64,000 nucleotides of DNA from Endomychus coccineus (GCA_958510875.1 OY294067.1:263970180-264034179), one strand, 5' to 3'. Shown: positions 21,656-34,452, counted from the stretch's first letter. Notes: generated by a model from the letters alone, not told the origin. Translations and numbers: made by a program.

Positions 21656-23212
21656 GTAGATTTATGTCTATACCCCAGAAGAATTATTCCCGATACTATA
21701 TACATATATACGATTTTCCGTGTTTTTCCGGGAAAGAACACTTATATCTTCGAAAATAAGCATTTTAGAAGGCAAAGTTTCGAACAAAAGTTGTTCTGCA
21801 TTAAATTTTACATAGGAATTGACTATTCTGAATTTAATTTTCATCGAATTTACCAAGCATTGGATGGGAAAACAAAATATTTTCGAATAAGAACTATATA
21901 TGAGAAAAAATTGCATTTGGCTGGTAAATATGGTATGATAATTTTATATTGGGGTATATATCGTTACTGTAAATGATTATAATTAAGAATTTTCCAATAT
22001 TTGCCCTAATTTTCTGGGTTAGGAAATTTTTTATTTTTTTTTTCAATCTTAATGTATGATATGTCGATTTATATGTTTTATAGAGCTCTGATAATGATTT
22101 TTCAGTTCATTTTGTCGGTAAAAGTCATTGAAAACGTACATTCGGAAAATTGAAAACTTTGTTTGTTTTTTTTTATTATGGCGTGTGACAGATCAATTCT
22201 TATATTTTTTAGGGTTCTGAAAATGTTTTTTTACTTTGTTTCATCGTGAAAAATCATTGAAAATATATATCCGAAAATTTTAATTTAAACAATTTAATAT
22301 TAAAAACGAGGTTGTTAGAATCAAATTGTTTTTCACTTAAACGATTTTTTAATCAAATATATCAATAAAATAATTGTTTACACGGAATATACAACAGCTC
22401 AGCTGTAAATATTTTATAATAACGTTTAACGTATACAATAACAGAGCACATGTGGCGTTATTTTGGGCATCATATGATTGAACGCTTGCGCACAAATTCA
22501 TTGCAGTGGTGCTACATACATAGTCCAGCGCATCCAAAGATTTAACGCAGTGGTGCTCGATCGAGAATTTGAAACGCGCGGGAGATCAAGAATTTTTTTA
22601 ATTTTTTTTATAATTTTATATAATTTGTTATTTCATATTGCTCTACATACTAACGAAAACAATTGAATTTAGTGACAAAATTAACTAAAAAAACGTTTTC
22701 CGAACCCTAAAAAACATAAGAATTGATCTCACACGCCATAATAAAAAAAAAATTAAAAATTTTCCTAACACGGAAAATTTGGGCAAATATTGGAAAATTC
22801 TTAATTATAATCATTTACAGTAACGATATATACCCCAATATAAAATTATCATACCATATTTACCAGCCAAGTGCAATTTTGTCTCATATATAGTTCTTAT
22901 ACGAAAATATTTTGTTTCTCATCCAATGCTTGGAAAATTCGATGAAAATTAAATTCAGAATAGTCAATTCCTATGTAAAATTTAATGCTGAACAACTTTT
23001 GTTCGAAACTTTTCCTTCTAAAATGCTTATTTTCGAAGATATAAGTGTTCTTTCCCGGAAAATCGTATATATAAATATATAAATTAAGACATTTTCCTTC
23101 ATTGGAGGTTTTCAGCCACTATTTTTTTCGTAATCTACGGAAAATTTCCTAACTTTCTCTATTTTCAAACCTTAAGTCGGAAAAAAAAGTACGACTAATC
23201 CATAAAATGACT

Positions 23213-23689
23213 GTACTATATACAAAAGAGTTGTAAATATTCACTGTAGGTACATCGTCAATAGCACTCAAGGATACAATTTAACCGTAGCAGCATCAGG
23301 GAAAGTCACTACTTCGATGCTACTTAATAAATGTGTGATACTCAGGTAATACCTCAATAACATCCCAATACCTATTATATTGCTTCCTAACTCGGTCAAA
23401 TATGACGCACCTGAATATACGTAATATCATATTTGACCTATTGAATTATTTCAAGGTATTGCATTATATTCATCGACCTGGTTATTGTTTCAACAATAAA
23501 CATGTCCCCAATATACTTAGTAAATCAATATATTTATAAACAGCTATGTTAACAAATTGTTTTGTATAACAAACAATAGGTAAAATTAAGGAATCTTCTT
23601 TATATACGGATTTCTTAGCATTTAGGTAAATTGGATATAATTCGTATATCGCAATCTCTTTTATTTGTAACTTCCGTTACTCGTGTTTC
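23213..23689. other. AT-rich spacer, nothing recognised
   Basis: No gene or repeat structure identified. It is part of the insertion that separates the two halves of duplication copy 2. Confidence 0.4.
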
Positions 23690-23995
23690 AGCGTTATTAC
23701 GCCATCTTAAGACACATATTCAAATACAATTAATATACTTAACTTCAACTATAAATATACTTATCGGTAGGTAGCAAAAGGATTACTGTGGTCGGTCATT
23801 CATGAACTTAGAGAATTAGTACTATAGGAATACATGGTGAATTTTTCATTTTAATAATGACGAATTGTTATGAGCAACAAGGTACAGAAAATAATCAGAA
23901 CAAATACATTTCATAGCTTTAAATAATGGTGAGTGGATTAAGTCTGTTTGATCATTAATTAAGGACTGGGGTATTGTTTTTGTGTCCTTCCCTCC
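23690..23995. repeat. Duplicated segment, copy 2 right part
   Basis: Matches 18300-18595 of copy 1 (landmarks acttcaactataaatat, agctttaaataatggtgagt, gtattgtttttgtgt). Together with 20570-20940 it completes copy 2. Confidence 0.7.
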
Positions 23996-24004
23996 TGTGC
24001 CAGT

Positions 24005-25226
24005 CTAGAGAAAAGGGTAATCATATCATCAATCGGCGAAACCACAGATACAGCTAGAGCTGGTAGGGGATACCAGCAAGGAGGAGTGTTATCACCTCAT
24101 GTGGGCTATCCTGGTGGATGAACTATTGATAAGGTTAACATCCAAAGGCATTTACTACTTAGGGTATGCCGTCGACCTTGCGAGTATCGCAATAGGCAAA
24201 TTGGCAGGAACAGTATTGGAGCTCACACAAACGTCTCTAAACATAATAAACAAATGGTGCCAGTGCAGAATCTACCGTAAATCCTCTTAAAACCACTATA
24301 GCTATCTTTACCAGAAAGAAAGTACTGATAGGACTAAAGTCACCAGTTTTGAATGGGGTAGAAATTCCAATTGCTCAAGAGGCAAAATACTTGGGAGTTA
24401 TTTCCGATCACAAGCTGGCATGGAATTAACACCTACAGAAGACAATCCAAATGAGCACGATAGCCCTCAACCTATGCAGAAAAATGTGTGGGAAAAACTG
24501 GGGGCTGCAACCAAAAATGAGCACATGGCGATACACCAGGGCCATTAAACCCATAATTGCATATGGCTCAGTGGTATGGTGGCCAAAGACTCAGCAGGCT
24601 GGGGCGATCCGAATAGCCAAGTCAAAGACAAGAATCTCAGTGAGTTTGGGCAAACACGTGACTATGTTCCAGGCAGAAGTTGCTGCAATACATCACGCAA
24701 GGAAAGAGTTTCAGGGAAAACACATCGCCATATACTCTGACAGCCAAGCGGCCAGAAAAGAATTCAGTTCCTTACAGGTCAAAACAAACGGCGCCGGGAA
24801 TGAGGAGACAGGCCAAAGAGTTCATTAAAGAACCATCGCCAAAATTCACGGAGTACCTACAAAGTCAGAACAGAAGATCAACTATCATGTTTGGGCTTCT
24901 GACAGGGCATTTTAGAGTCAACAAACACATGAACAACATCGAACTGGCAGATACAATCCTATGGAGGTTCTGTCAAGAAGACGAGGAGACCTCAGTACAC
25001 ATACTGTGCTACTGCGAAGGCCTCACGAGACTAAGGTTCTCAATGACAGAAAAGGAAAAATCACAACCCTCCCATTATATGGAGGACCTGAGGCCTATGG
25101 AGTCTAGTAATAAAGACGGGTCTAGACACGGAACTCTAACAAAACAAGAGTGCATACACAATAGATCTGCAAAGGTCGTGGTGGGGAGGCTCCTAGCCCA
25201 TAAGCCTCATACAAATCTAATCTAAT
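24005..25226 (+). pseudogene. I-like retroelement fragment: RT end, RNase H, zinc knuckle
   Basis: The order of motifs is RAGRGYQQGGVLSP (RT motif B), YYLGYAVDLASIAIG (motif C, with the catalytic YADD altered to YAVD), a thumb region with PIIAYGSVVWWPK, an RNase H-like stretch FQAEVAAIHHARKEFQG and HIAIYSDSQAARKEF, and then a terminal knuckle CQEDEETSVHILCYCEG. The frame changes several times, so it is inactive. Base composition is clearly GC-richer than the flanks. It is truncated at the 5' side near 24005. The clade resembles the 9717-14520 element, but it is a different subfamily. Confidence 0.8.
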
Positions 25227-26190
25227 CCACCGAGTAATTAAAAGTCACGTTTCAATCCCTTGATAATATAATATATTATATATTATTGACTTGTATTCCC
25301 TAGAACGAAAAATAGGAATTGTTACAGTTGGTTGCTCAATGTTGCTACAGTTGCTATATTCAATGTCAATATACAGACCGTTTCTCCATAAGAGTTTCAT
25401 CAGCTGGTTATTTGAATTATTTAAAATATGTAACCCCTATGATTGAATACATTTACAGAGTCTATCTTTTTCAAGTCGAAAATCAGTACAATAAAGTAGT
25501 GAATCATAATGCATGATATTAGTTATTATTCAATTTTATTATTCAGAATGAAGAATATTACATAGGTTTATACATATTTATAGCAATTCTTATAGTTGTT
25601 TGTTAGATTAAGCTTATTTTCTATATATTTATTCTATTTCCTGTATGTGAACAGTTACATATAGTTTCGTCAGTTGGCTATCGTGAATAATTTAAAATAA
25701 TTTATTTTAAATAGTCTTCAACATAAAGCAAGCGAGCATTTATTAATTTATTACTTTTTAGAGTTTATAAAGAAATATTTAGGCTGTCAATTTTGAGTTG
25801 ACATTCTCTGTTGGATATTCAAATAATTCAAGATCGGTAAGTTTTTATTTAAACAGGGCTTATAACAGTGACGTATATTTTCTGCCACTTTTCGATTTAT
25901 ACAGGTAGATAATAATTTTCCAAGAAGCATAATTCAATTAATTGTATTTTAGAATGCGAAAAGCAGATATATGGTACTTGCACAGAATGGCAATTTTACA
26001 CTCGTAAAATCTTTTACACTCATCCTAAATGAGCTTAATTTTTTGTTTATTGCGTATTATACTATTATTCATTGAAAGTGTTACACAAAAATTAACATAG
26101 ACATCATAGTAGCTATAATAAGTGGGCATTGAAACTTCTGAAGTTTTATTTTCATTTGTCAGATTTTGAGTAGAATTAAACAATATAACT
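25227..26190. other. AT-rich spacer with a short local repeat
   Basis: A motif like tttc.tcag.tgg.tat..gaat occurs at about 25393 and 25665, suggesting an old local duplication of ~270 bp spacing. No gene recognised. Confidence 0.4.
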
Positions 26191-26275
26191 TACGAGGGCA
26201 AGGGAAAAAAGTCCCTGAACAATGAAACAGATGGTGCCACAATCGAAAATCCCATGTCACATATATGGCGTTTAT
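26191..26275. mobile_element. Solitary mariner left end
   Basis: tacgagggcaaggg followed by aaaaaagtccctgaac and caatcgaaaatcccatgt matches the left end of the mariner that begins at 26691, and its terminus is a better match to that element's right end. It is therefore an extra left end 500 bp upstream of the main element. Confidence 0.7.
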
Positions 26276-26289
26276 ATGAGGAATAAAGG

Positions 26290-26680
26290 TAAGTTCACTG
26301 TCAAATATTACACCCACGTTCCTCTTAACCTGCCAAACTTAGGTAAATCATGCAATTCTATATCATAAGTAGGTACTGTTAGTTATATTGACCGTATTCC
26401 TCGAAAAGGTGATAACACTACATTTGGTGTAATTGCGGTATAATTTATTTCAAGTCCGTCTGCAATATAATCGTATCGTGCTGGTTCCTGATGCTACGAA
26501 ATACCTTCAAATCATCAGCATATACAAGCATGTTGGAGCTAAATTGATAGTAAATATCATCCACAAAGATAGCAAACAAAGTGGGACCAGAAATATATGC
26601 CTGTGGTACGCCCGACAATGCAATGTAGGTATCTGAAAGGAAGCCGTTACATGCAACACCTATAGAGCGTCTTGAATGCT
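26290..26680 (-). pseudogene. Jockey-like RT fragment between two mariner left ends
   Basis: The minus strand reads ALSGVPQAYISGPTLFAIF (motif B; the usual QGS is changed) and MLVYADDLKVFRSI (motif C with catalytic YADD), then frames break. It is a fragment of about 130 codons of the RT palm only. It lies exactly between a solitary mariner left end and a second mariner left end, so it is either an old retroelement captured between mariner pieces or an insertion in a duplicated end. Confidence 0.75.
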
Positions 26681-26690
26681 AGTTTTAAAA

Positions 26691-27807
26691 TAGGGCGGCA
26701 AGGTGAAAAGTCCCTAAAAAATAAAAGAGATGCCGCCACAATCGAAAGTCCCATGTGACATTTGTGATGTACCATCTTTAACTAGAACGCATTAAAATTT
26801 TCAGACTGATATGTCATTCAGTTCTGTTTTGACACCCATCGAAAGCAAGCAACCTTGAAGATCTTTGTAAACATGGAAAAAAGTGAATTTCGCGTCTTGA
26901 TTAAACATTGTTTCTTGCGTGGAAAAAACATTTCGTAAACCAAAGCATCGCGTGTTAAACATTATGGGGACTCCTCACTATCGATTGGAAAACGATTCAC
27001 AAGTGGTTTACTGATTTTCGTTGTGGTAGTACGACCACAAAGGACGCCGAACGTTCTGGTCGTCTAACTGAGGTTACAACGCCAGAAATCGTCGATAAAA
27101 TTTATGATATGATATTGAAAGATCGGCGAGTTGAAATGCACAAGATTGCTGACGCTATGGGCATCTCAACCGAACGGGTGTGGAACTTTTTGAATATGAA
27201 TATATGAAGAACTTTTTGCGTTGTTTGGTAACCGGGGACGAAACATGGATCACCATCACAACACACCAGAGACCAAAGAACCGTCGAAACAGTGACAGAT
27301 TTTTGAGATGCACATGGTATCGTCTATATCGTTTACCTTAAAAAGGGCAAAACGATCAACGGGGTATATTATGCAGAGCTATTGGATCGATTCGACGCCG
27401 ATGTGAAGCGGAAGCGGCCGCGTTTGCCAAAGAAAAAAGTGCTTTTCCACCAGGACAACGCACAGGTCCGCAGTCGCAATGGCAAAACTGCATGAATTGT
27501 GCTACGAATTGGTCCTCATCCACCATATTCTCCAGATTTGCCCCCATGCGGTTTTCATCTATTTCCAAACTTGAAGAAATGTCTCGACGGAGAGATATTT
27601 CGCTCCAACGATGAGGTCGTCGCTGAAACAAACGCCTATTTTGAAGGATGCAGAAATCGTATTATTTGGAAGGGATCGAAAAATTTGAAAAACGTTGGGA
27701 GAAGTTTATCGGGCTACAATGAGATTACTTTGAAAAATAAAATAAATTTTGACCAAATAAATCATTTCTTGTATCATTTTTCAGGGACTTTTTACCTTGC
27801 CCTCGTA
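26691..27807 (+). mobile_element. mariner transposon, degraded
   Basis: TA-flanked ends: left tagggcggcaaggtgaaaag, right ctttttaccttgccctcgta. The plus strand retains transposase landmarks in broken frames: MEKSEFRVLIKHCFLRGKN (N-terminal helix-turn-helix), VTGDETWI (first catalytic D), HQDNAQVRS (second D) and PPYSPDLPPCGFHLFPNLKK (third D of the DD34D triad). About six frame breaks make it non-functional. Length (~1.1 kb) is close to a full mariner with some loss around the linker. The best open piece is 27499-27816. Confidence 0.85.
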
Positions 27808-29050
27808 TGTTTCTAATTCATGAAAGGTAACTGGACAAGGTCTTGAATATTAAATCGCGCCAGTTCCGTCAGTCAAACTTTTAATCAGCCTTATTTGAGA
27901 ACTCAGTACAAAAGTAACCCATCCTATAACTACAAGAATAGTTTTAAAACACGTTATAATACATAAATTATAAAAATAATTCATTATCGTAGGACATCGT
28001 TTTGGGCCGCTTCTTAAACAAGTTCCTTACACCATTTTATTTCAGCGCAATATAACATTTTCCGCCACTTCTTGATCAGCTTATTTTACACATTCAAATA
28101 CTTCACAATACATTTATCCGAAATATAAATCTGGAGTATGCATACTTTCTGGATTGTTACGTTATAACATGAGTAAGTATTTTCAGGTTTAAAAGTGATC
28201 CTTATACACAAGTTATAATGTATGATGTATTTTGGAAGCATCATTATGGGTTCAATATCTAACTACTGTCAAATACATTAGAATCGAGTAAGTATTTTCA
28301 GGTATAAAAGTGATCCGAGTGTAAAAGTCAAAGACTCGCATACATATGAATAACTTAGAAATTAATATCTTGTCCCACGGTTAGCATTGAAAAACAGCTG
28401 ATTAACCCCCCTCCATACAGCAAAACAAAGGACGGCGAAAGAGAATATGCCTAACATAAACAAAGAAGAATCTCACAACCAACTACTCGGGTAAATACAC
28501 CAGTATATTTCAAGTTCATGCAATTGAGAGATGTGCACAATTGAATCAGGACAACGGATACAAAAATATGAACATTGCCATAATATCCGTAAGTCAAACT
28601 GCCAAAAAACCACTGAGCTCAAGTATCATTTTCTTAATAATACGAAATCAAACTAAACACCTCAAGGGTGTATAACAGAACCATCACCCTCCACCATAGG
28701 ATCACACACTAATAGTGTTGTCAAATTTCGGAAATATCATTCTTTGGGAACATTTCACGAAATTTGGGAAATATTGGAAACAAAGAAACTCAAATAACTA
28801 AACATTTGAAACAAATTATTATGCAAAAATAAGTATATATACAATAAGTGCGTACAAAAACATGAACCGAAAGACAAAGAACGTGTCTCAAATTTACAAA
28901 TACTGACAAGATAAATTAGATTTGCTAATCAAGAATCATACACAAATCTAGTCGGACAACCAAGAGGCGTATCTTCATTACTCATCAATGAGGGTAGGCA
29001 TGATCTCTAGAATATTTGGTGATGATTTATCTTCTGTTTCATTTTCATAA
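27808..29050. other. AT-rich spacer with a ~108-bp local duplication
   Basis: gagtaagtattttcaggt and aaaagtgatcc occur at about 28171 and 28278. No coding or terminal-repeat structure recognised. Confidence 0.5.
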
Positions 29051-29059
29051 TTTGCCTCA

Positions 29060-29330
29060 ATATCAAAAAGGCATTAATAGTTCCTCATTCATGCCAATCA
29101 AGTTCCTCCATATCTTCTTCAACAATCTGTTCATTTTCATCGCGACCTTCTGTATTATTGACTAAAATGAAAATTGATCTGTTGCCACTAATTTTTCTAT
29201 AAGTTTTCGTTGTGACACACAGAGTAGTTTAACTGCTCTCCCATTGATAAGTCTGGTCCTCTTTTTTGTATGTATTTGGCTATAAATGCTAAAACCGTAA
29301 ATGTAAAGGAGCAATGAAACGAAAACGACT
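29060..29330 (-). pseudogene. hAT transposase C-terminal remnant
   Basis: The minus strand reads IHTKKRTRLINGRAVKLL followed, after a frame change, by an acidic tail GRDENEQIVEEDMEELDWHE and a stop. The pattern IH.KKRNRL...RA.KLV.... is the conserved end of the hAT dimerisation region in many animal hAT transposases, and an acidic C-terminal tail is common there. Only about 70 codons are recognisable and the frame is broken. I could not find the ends of the element. Confidence 0.5.
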
Positions 29331-29380
29331 CGTGTGATTCCATGGGGATGGAATAAGTAAATAGTGATTCCCCAGCTCAC

Positions 29381-30899
29381 GACTTAATAATACGTAATAT
29401 AGTATTTTCTTGTAGATTAAGCTGATGCTTTTATTAAATAAAAGGATAAAAACATGCATAAACCTTTATTTAGGATGTCTTCAATATACATTGGAAATTT
29501 TTTATTTCCAATATTTCCATTAATTTTTTAGAAATTTCTTATATTACCGTTTTCATGGAAATGTATTGTTTTTGGGCACGATAACCCCGTTTCAATTGGT
29601 ATTTCTGACATTCGTTCAGTTTTTCAAATGGAATTATATTTTATTAAACCATAAGAACACCTATTTAACCTGCAGAAGTGTCCAAAATTCTCTTTTTAAG
29701 ATTCAAGCAATCGATGTGACATCACAATCTACTATGTGGCAAATTTTGATAGTTCATGTAACAGAGGAAGTGTCAGTATAAAACAAGGTTATAATATTAT
29801 ATTGTGACTAAATTCGAAAGTCAACCTGACGGCAGGTGTCAGTATAAAACAGTTATGTAGATCATTTGGATATAATTTCAATGTAGCATAGAGCGTTTTA
29901 TAAATCATTTCCTGAATTTTGTCTGTTCTTACAATCATTTACATTTGACCCGCAAGAGTGTCCGAAAGCTATTTCCATAACAAAATGAGTGAAGTCGTGA
30001 TCAATTGATCACAGTTCATTTTTTAATAACCACCCTATTTGGAGATACATTGGATAAGAAATAATGCAAACATTTATATTACCCTAGGGCGTTATGGATT
30101 CATGTCAGCTGTTTTCAATGTTAAAGATATAATTTTCGACGAAGGTACCTTTTCTTTCTCGACTGCTCTGGCAGCCTTGCAACACTTCTTCAAAAAGATT
30201 CTCTTCTTTGTACATTTCACTACCACTCAACATTAAATGGACCAGCGTTACTAACAATGAAAAAATATTGTCATAGACTACTCTCTTAATATCAAATAAT
30301 TCTCTATACTTTTATATAATGCATAGATGTAAAACTAATCAATCATAAATGTCAAAATTTTGTTTTTACTTTGAATTAAATAACAGACTAGTAGGACATT
30401 AAAGGTTGGAGGCACCACGGGTGTCATAAGAATAATAAAACCCTTGGAAAGTACACTGCCGACTTCGGGATCCTATTATCCTAATAACACTGTTGACACT
30501 TTAATTACTATAAATATATATTTTCAGTAAGAGGTTTCTATATTTTTTCAATGAAGGAAAATCAAACTATACCGAAGAATCTTGTTTAATATGATTTGTA
30601 TTTGTTTTGACAGATTTGTCATTAAGATTCTGAAGTAAACTAGCTATATTTTTCAAATATCTCTCAGGATCATAATTTAAACTTACCATGTATGAAAATT
30701 ATTTTGTGGAAATGTTTGCGATTACCTATTGTGTTCATTTTCCACTTGTCTTGGTTTGTGAGTTTTTTTATGTTTAAATTAGTGTACAGCGTGAGTCGAA
30801 TCGAGCGGTGAATACCTAATAGTATTTTAATAATAATAATACTCTATTCCATTTCAAGCTGTTGTGTGGTAAGCATAAAATAGTTATGTAAAGAACTGA
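29381..30899. other. AT-rich spacer, nothing recognised
   Basis: Only short random open frames are present, none with coding character or family resemblance. Confidence 0.5.
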
Positions 30900-30901
30900 T
30901 A

Positions 30902-32818
30902 GACCAGGGTCGATAATTTTTGAAACCAAAAAAAATAATAGTAGGATGAAACCCATTGGAAAAGGAAGAGAATATAACAAAAATGAAAGGAAACATATTT
31001 TACGGGCGATCTGAGGTCGGGAAGTGGAAGGGGGTGAGTTTTAAAGGGTAAAAAACGGTTTATCTCGATTTCCGGCAAAAGTCCTATAGAAAAAAGTTAA
31101 ATGGCAAAGTTACACTTTTTTCACATAACTTCAAAATTTATGTGAAAAATTCAAATAACCAAGTTTTTGGTTTTAATCTTTATCTTTCACAAAAAAAAAA
31201 ATTTCTCACGAAATTTGGTGAAAGCTTACCTTGTTATGTCCCAAACACACTGTAACTTTTTTGATTTAAAATATTCATTTTTTCACCTTATTTTGACTTA
31301 ATATCGAAAAAGCACCCTAATTTTCAATCGAAAATTCTCGCGTCATAATATCTGCTCTTTTAAAAAAGTCGGTGGGCTTTTTATTCGCTGAAATCTCTAC
31401 TTTCTGATGGCGTGAAAAAAATATACATTACTTCGGCAAAAAATGCGAAGAAACGAAAAAACTCGAATCTTAAAATCATTATGTACAATTTTGTAGGTAG
31501 GATTTAAAGGAATTTCATCTAAAAATTGTGACTGCTGCTATTTTTTTTTCAGTAAAAAAGTTGATTTATTAAATTCTAATTACATTTATTTAGAAAATCT
31601 CATAATATATAAATATACATGTAAATCGTACTATTGAATTTAGATACTTTACATTGATTACGTTATTCATTATAATATTTTTAAAAACATTAATCTTGTT
31701 ATTTATAAATACCTAATCTTGATTTATAATCACTCATGTATTAGTTTTTGTCTCTTTGATTCCCGATTCTAGTATTTCACTTCTTCGAAATCTTCAAAAC
31801 CATCACCGTCTCTGTCTCCAATATTATTTCCGGTCTGCATTAGTTCTTCATCCACAATTTCATCTGGATCATTAACTTCCTCGTAGCCTTTTTCTTCCTT
31901 ATTGGAGCATTTTTCAGAACCATGACATTTTGAGCATAAATTTGTGCATTTTAATCAATGTTTTCGGCAGCCACATTTTAAACGGTTACATCCAGTTTCA
32001 CAGCTGCAGCAAATACTTTTGAGCAATATTTCCGGAATTAATTCCTTTTCTGTAAATTTGGGCATAATGCCACGTTGATGTTGCTTCCAGCCCCAACCTG
32101 TTGCTGTCAGTTCGTTATCCAGCCAGGTTTGAAGCTTTTCGAGTAATTAAAATATAAATTTTAATAAATAGCTCAAAATTGTACATAATGATTTTCGGAT
32201 TCGAGTTTGTTTCGTTTCTTTGCATTTTTTGAGAACATTTACCATAGTAATGTATATTTTTTTACACCATCAGAAAGTAGAGATTTCAACGAACAAAAGC
32301 TTACCGACTTTTTAAAAATAGCAGATATTTTGACGTGAGAATTTTCGATTGAAAATTAGGGTGCTTTATCGATATTAAGTCAAAATAAGGTGAAAAAATA
32401 GATATTTTAAATTTACAGTGTGTTTAGGACACAAAAAGGTAAGGTTTCACCAAATTTCGTGAAAAAAAATAATTTTTTGTAAAAGATAAAAATAAAAAAC
32501 CAAAAACTTGGTTATTTGAATTTTTCACATAAATTTTGAAGTTATGTGAAAAAAGGGTGAATACAAAAGTTGTAGATCTTTTTATTACCTACAACTTTGC
32601 TATTTAACTTTTTTCCATAGGACTTGTAGTTTTGCCGGAAATTGAGATAAACCGTTTTTTACACTTAAAAACTCGCCCCTTTCCACTTCCCGACCTTAGA
32701 TCGCCCGTAAATTATTTTTCCCTTCATGTTTGTTATATTCTCTTCCTTTTCCAATGGGTTTCATCCTACTATTATTTTTTTTCACTTTTTACCGTTCTCA
32801 AAATCTTCAGCCCTGGTC
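30902..32818. mobile_element. TA-flanked long-TIR DNA element with Cys-rich coding remnant
   Basis: The ends are GACCAGGG and CCCTGGTC, each next to TA (30900-30901, 32819-32820). The arms (30902 to about 31500, and about 32160 to 32818) are inverted copies with a few indels (for example aataatagtaggatgaaacc and its complement). The single-copy middle (31500-32160) retains a minus-strand Cys-rich coding piece. The TA target and long TIRs fit several DNA transposon superfamilies. I do not assign one. Confidence 0.75.
31745..32135 (-). pseudogene. Cys-rich C-terminal domain of a transposon protein
   Basis: One minus-strand frame, with a single TGA, reads ATGWGWKQHQRGIMPKFTE, then ILLKSICCSCETGCNRLKCG, CRKH, stop, LKCTNLCSKCHGSEKCSN, then an acidic tail GYEEVNDPDEIVDEELMQ and stop. 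The spacing of cysteines (C.C...C.....CGC.K.....C...C..C....C) is a recurring zinc-binding-like domain at the C-terminus of certain insect transposon-associated proteins. The catalytic part is not present. It is located in the middle of the TIR element, so it is likely a leftover last exon of the autonomous version. Confidence 0.55.
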
Positions 32819-32820
32819 TA

Positions 32821-33126
32821 TGAATTGAAGTAGGTATTTCATTATTCATAGAACAGATTTAAGACATATTAAAAATTATCAAATCAATGTATAACCTGTA
32901 GCGAGTTACAGCTGTAAGTGGACAGTGGAGTGAGTGTCCGCACATCGTAAAACGTTAGATGATGAAAGTACAATTATAGCGCTTAACTTGTTTCTCTTTT
33001 TATAAAATCTGTATACCTTGTGCCTGTCATGTATTTTTTCACATATTTGAATAAGTTTATCAAGTATGACTGTTTAATAAATCATTTCCTGTAGTTTTAG
33101 TTTCTAGTTATATATTTAGTCCTGCA
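32821..33126. other. AT-rich spacer, nothing recognised
   Basis: No feature identified. Confidence 0.4.
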
Positions 33127-33134
33127 GTTTTAGT

Positions 33135-33361
33135 CAGGTGCGAATCCAGCAGTCTTTCTGTGGGGGTCGATGACTAAAGACCTATTGGACTTTGAGCAAA
33201 TCTATCTATCCCAAAATGTAGATTAATGAAGCTAATATGTATATTTAATAAAGCTAAACAACCGACTAGTCGGTATTCAGTCATTGCCGATCAAGTTTTA
33301 AGTCTTCTTAATGTTGAAAAATTCGTTCATCACTCCCCCCCCCCCCTTGGATCCGCCCCTG
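33135..33361. mobile_element. hAT-type MITE, 227 bp
   Basis: Starts CAGGTGCGAATCCAG and ends ttggatccgcccctg, the inverted hAT-like terminus, with a run of 13 C inside the right end. Flanking octamers gttttagt and atttaagt match at 6 of 8 positions. Confidence 0.65.
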
Positions 33362-33369
33362 ATTTAAGT

Positions 33370-33734
33370 TCTCTAGAACGTATCTCATACGTAGATTTTA
33401 AAATTAGTGTACGAATATTATAAAAGTTTTAATAAAATTTTTGGGTGTGGGGCTATTTATTTTGGGGATAATGTATGTAATTTCTTATAGCTAAATTTCA
33501 AGAAGGTAAGTGAGATTTCTTGCAGATCAACTCTTCAGATACACTTTTGTATGCGCAAATAATTTTGAGGTTTGATAGTGTCACCGAATCAGTTATTCTC
33601 ACAAAAAACATGTGTTTGTACTCTAGCTACTGCTTTTCAATATTGTTCAAGTATTGTGTCTAATTTCGCTGAAGGGATTCCTTTTCAGACAACCACAATT
33701 CATGATATTTTTTTATACTTGGACTACACGTGAG
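33370..33734. other. AT-rich spacer, nothing recognised
   Basis: No feature identified. Confidence 0.4.
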
Positions 33735-34340
33735 AAAAAGCTATAATGGAGAGGTGGTAAGCATTTGAATTTTTCTTCAAAGTTTGGTGGTTATAGGCAT
33801 AAAGAAAAACCTCACTTGACGGAGAGTTCCACATCTTCGCCCATCGATAGAAAATAGAAAGACCTCACTAGGTAGAGAGTTCCAAAACTTTTCCATTCGA
33901 TAGAAAATTGTGTAAGGGGGGAAGAAGTTCGGCAAATTTGGAGCCTGACAATAGGGGTAAATAGCTAATGTTCTAGTCCGCCTATCTGGAATCTCTCGGT
34001 GGTGGAACAACAGATGAGATATCTGATTAACACCGATCATGGATTTATCTGTGGAAAAGGGAAAGATGGCCTACCGGACTACTATGTTCTAGAGAAGTCA
34101 ATAAATTCGTAATGTGACATCAGAAGTCACACGAATAGTTCTCTTCTCAATAGAATCTAAGAGCTTCAACGTATGTTTGGGAGCTGAACTTCAAACATGT
34201 AAACACTAACAGTACTCCAGGAGAGGTCGAACCTGTGCTTTGTAGATTATGACGAACTGGGGTGTGCAAAAGCTCTTGGCACAGAATAGAAATTCAAGTT
34301 TTTGTGAAGCGGTTTTCACAATAGACCTCCCATGACATAA
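33735..34340 (-). pseudogene. 3' fragment of an RTE-like non-LTR retrotransposon
   Basis: The minus strand carries, across frame breaks, a C-terminal RT region: LEFLF, then an IYKAQVRP-like stretch, a LLDSIERRTIR-like stretch, then IGVNQISHLLFHHREIPD and MEKFWNSLPSEVFLF. The layout (QKL.FL, Y.AQVRP..EYC, R.FWN.LPS.VFP) is that of the end of RTE-type elements common in insects. About 600 bp remain and it is strongly 5'-truncated. The 33777-34040 frame ends at a stop just before an AT-rich 3' region. A near-duplicate short segment (gaaaacctcact... at 33800 and 33870) shows an internal duplication. Confidence 0.6.
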
Positions 34341-34442
34341 ATAAATGATTTTTTCTACAAACGCTTAACAAAGTAGCCTTTGACGCTTTCAGATTTCAAC
34401 GCAAAGTTGACGTTTTCCGTGAAATGTCATTTTGTGACAGCA

Positions 34443-34452
34443 TTTGCGCTCT
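34443..34452. other. 10-bp direct repeat flanking the recombinase gene, left
   Basis: TTTGCGCTCT here and at 35929-35938 bracket the tyrosine recombinase gene. It may mark the element ends. Confidence 0.3.

Noticed and set aside
27356..27631. 91-codon minus-strand ORF
   Set aside because: Antisense shadow of the mariner transposase, whose catalytic motifs are on the plus strand.
33345..33347. Poly-C run as a sequencing or assembly artefact
   Set aside because: It lies within a hAT-type terminus that commonly contains such runs. Its exact length may still be uncertain.
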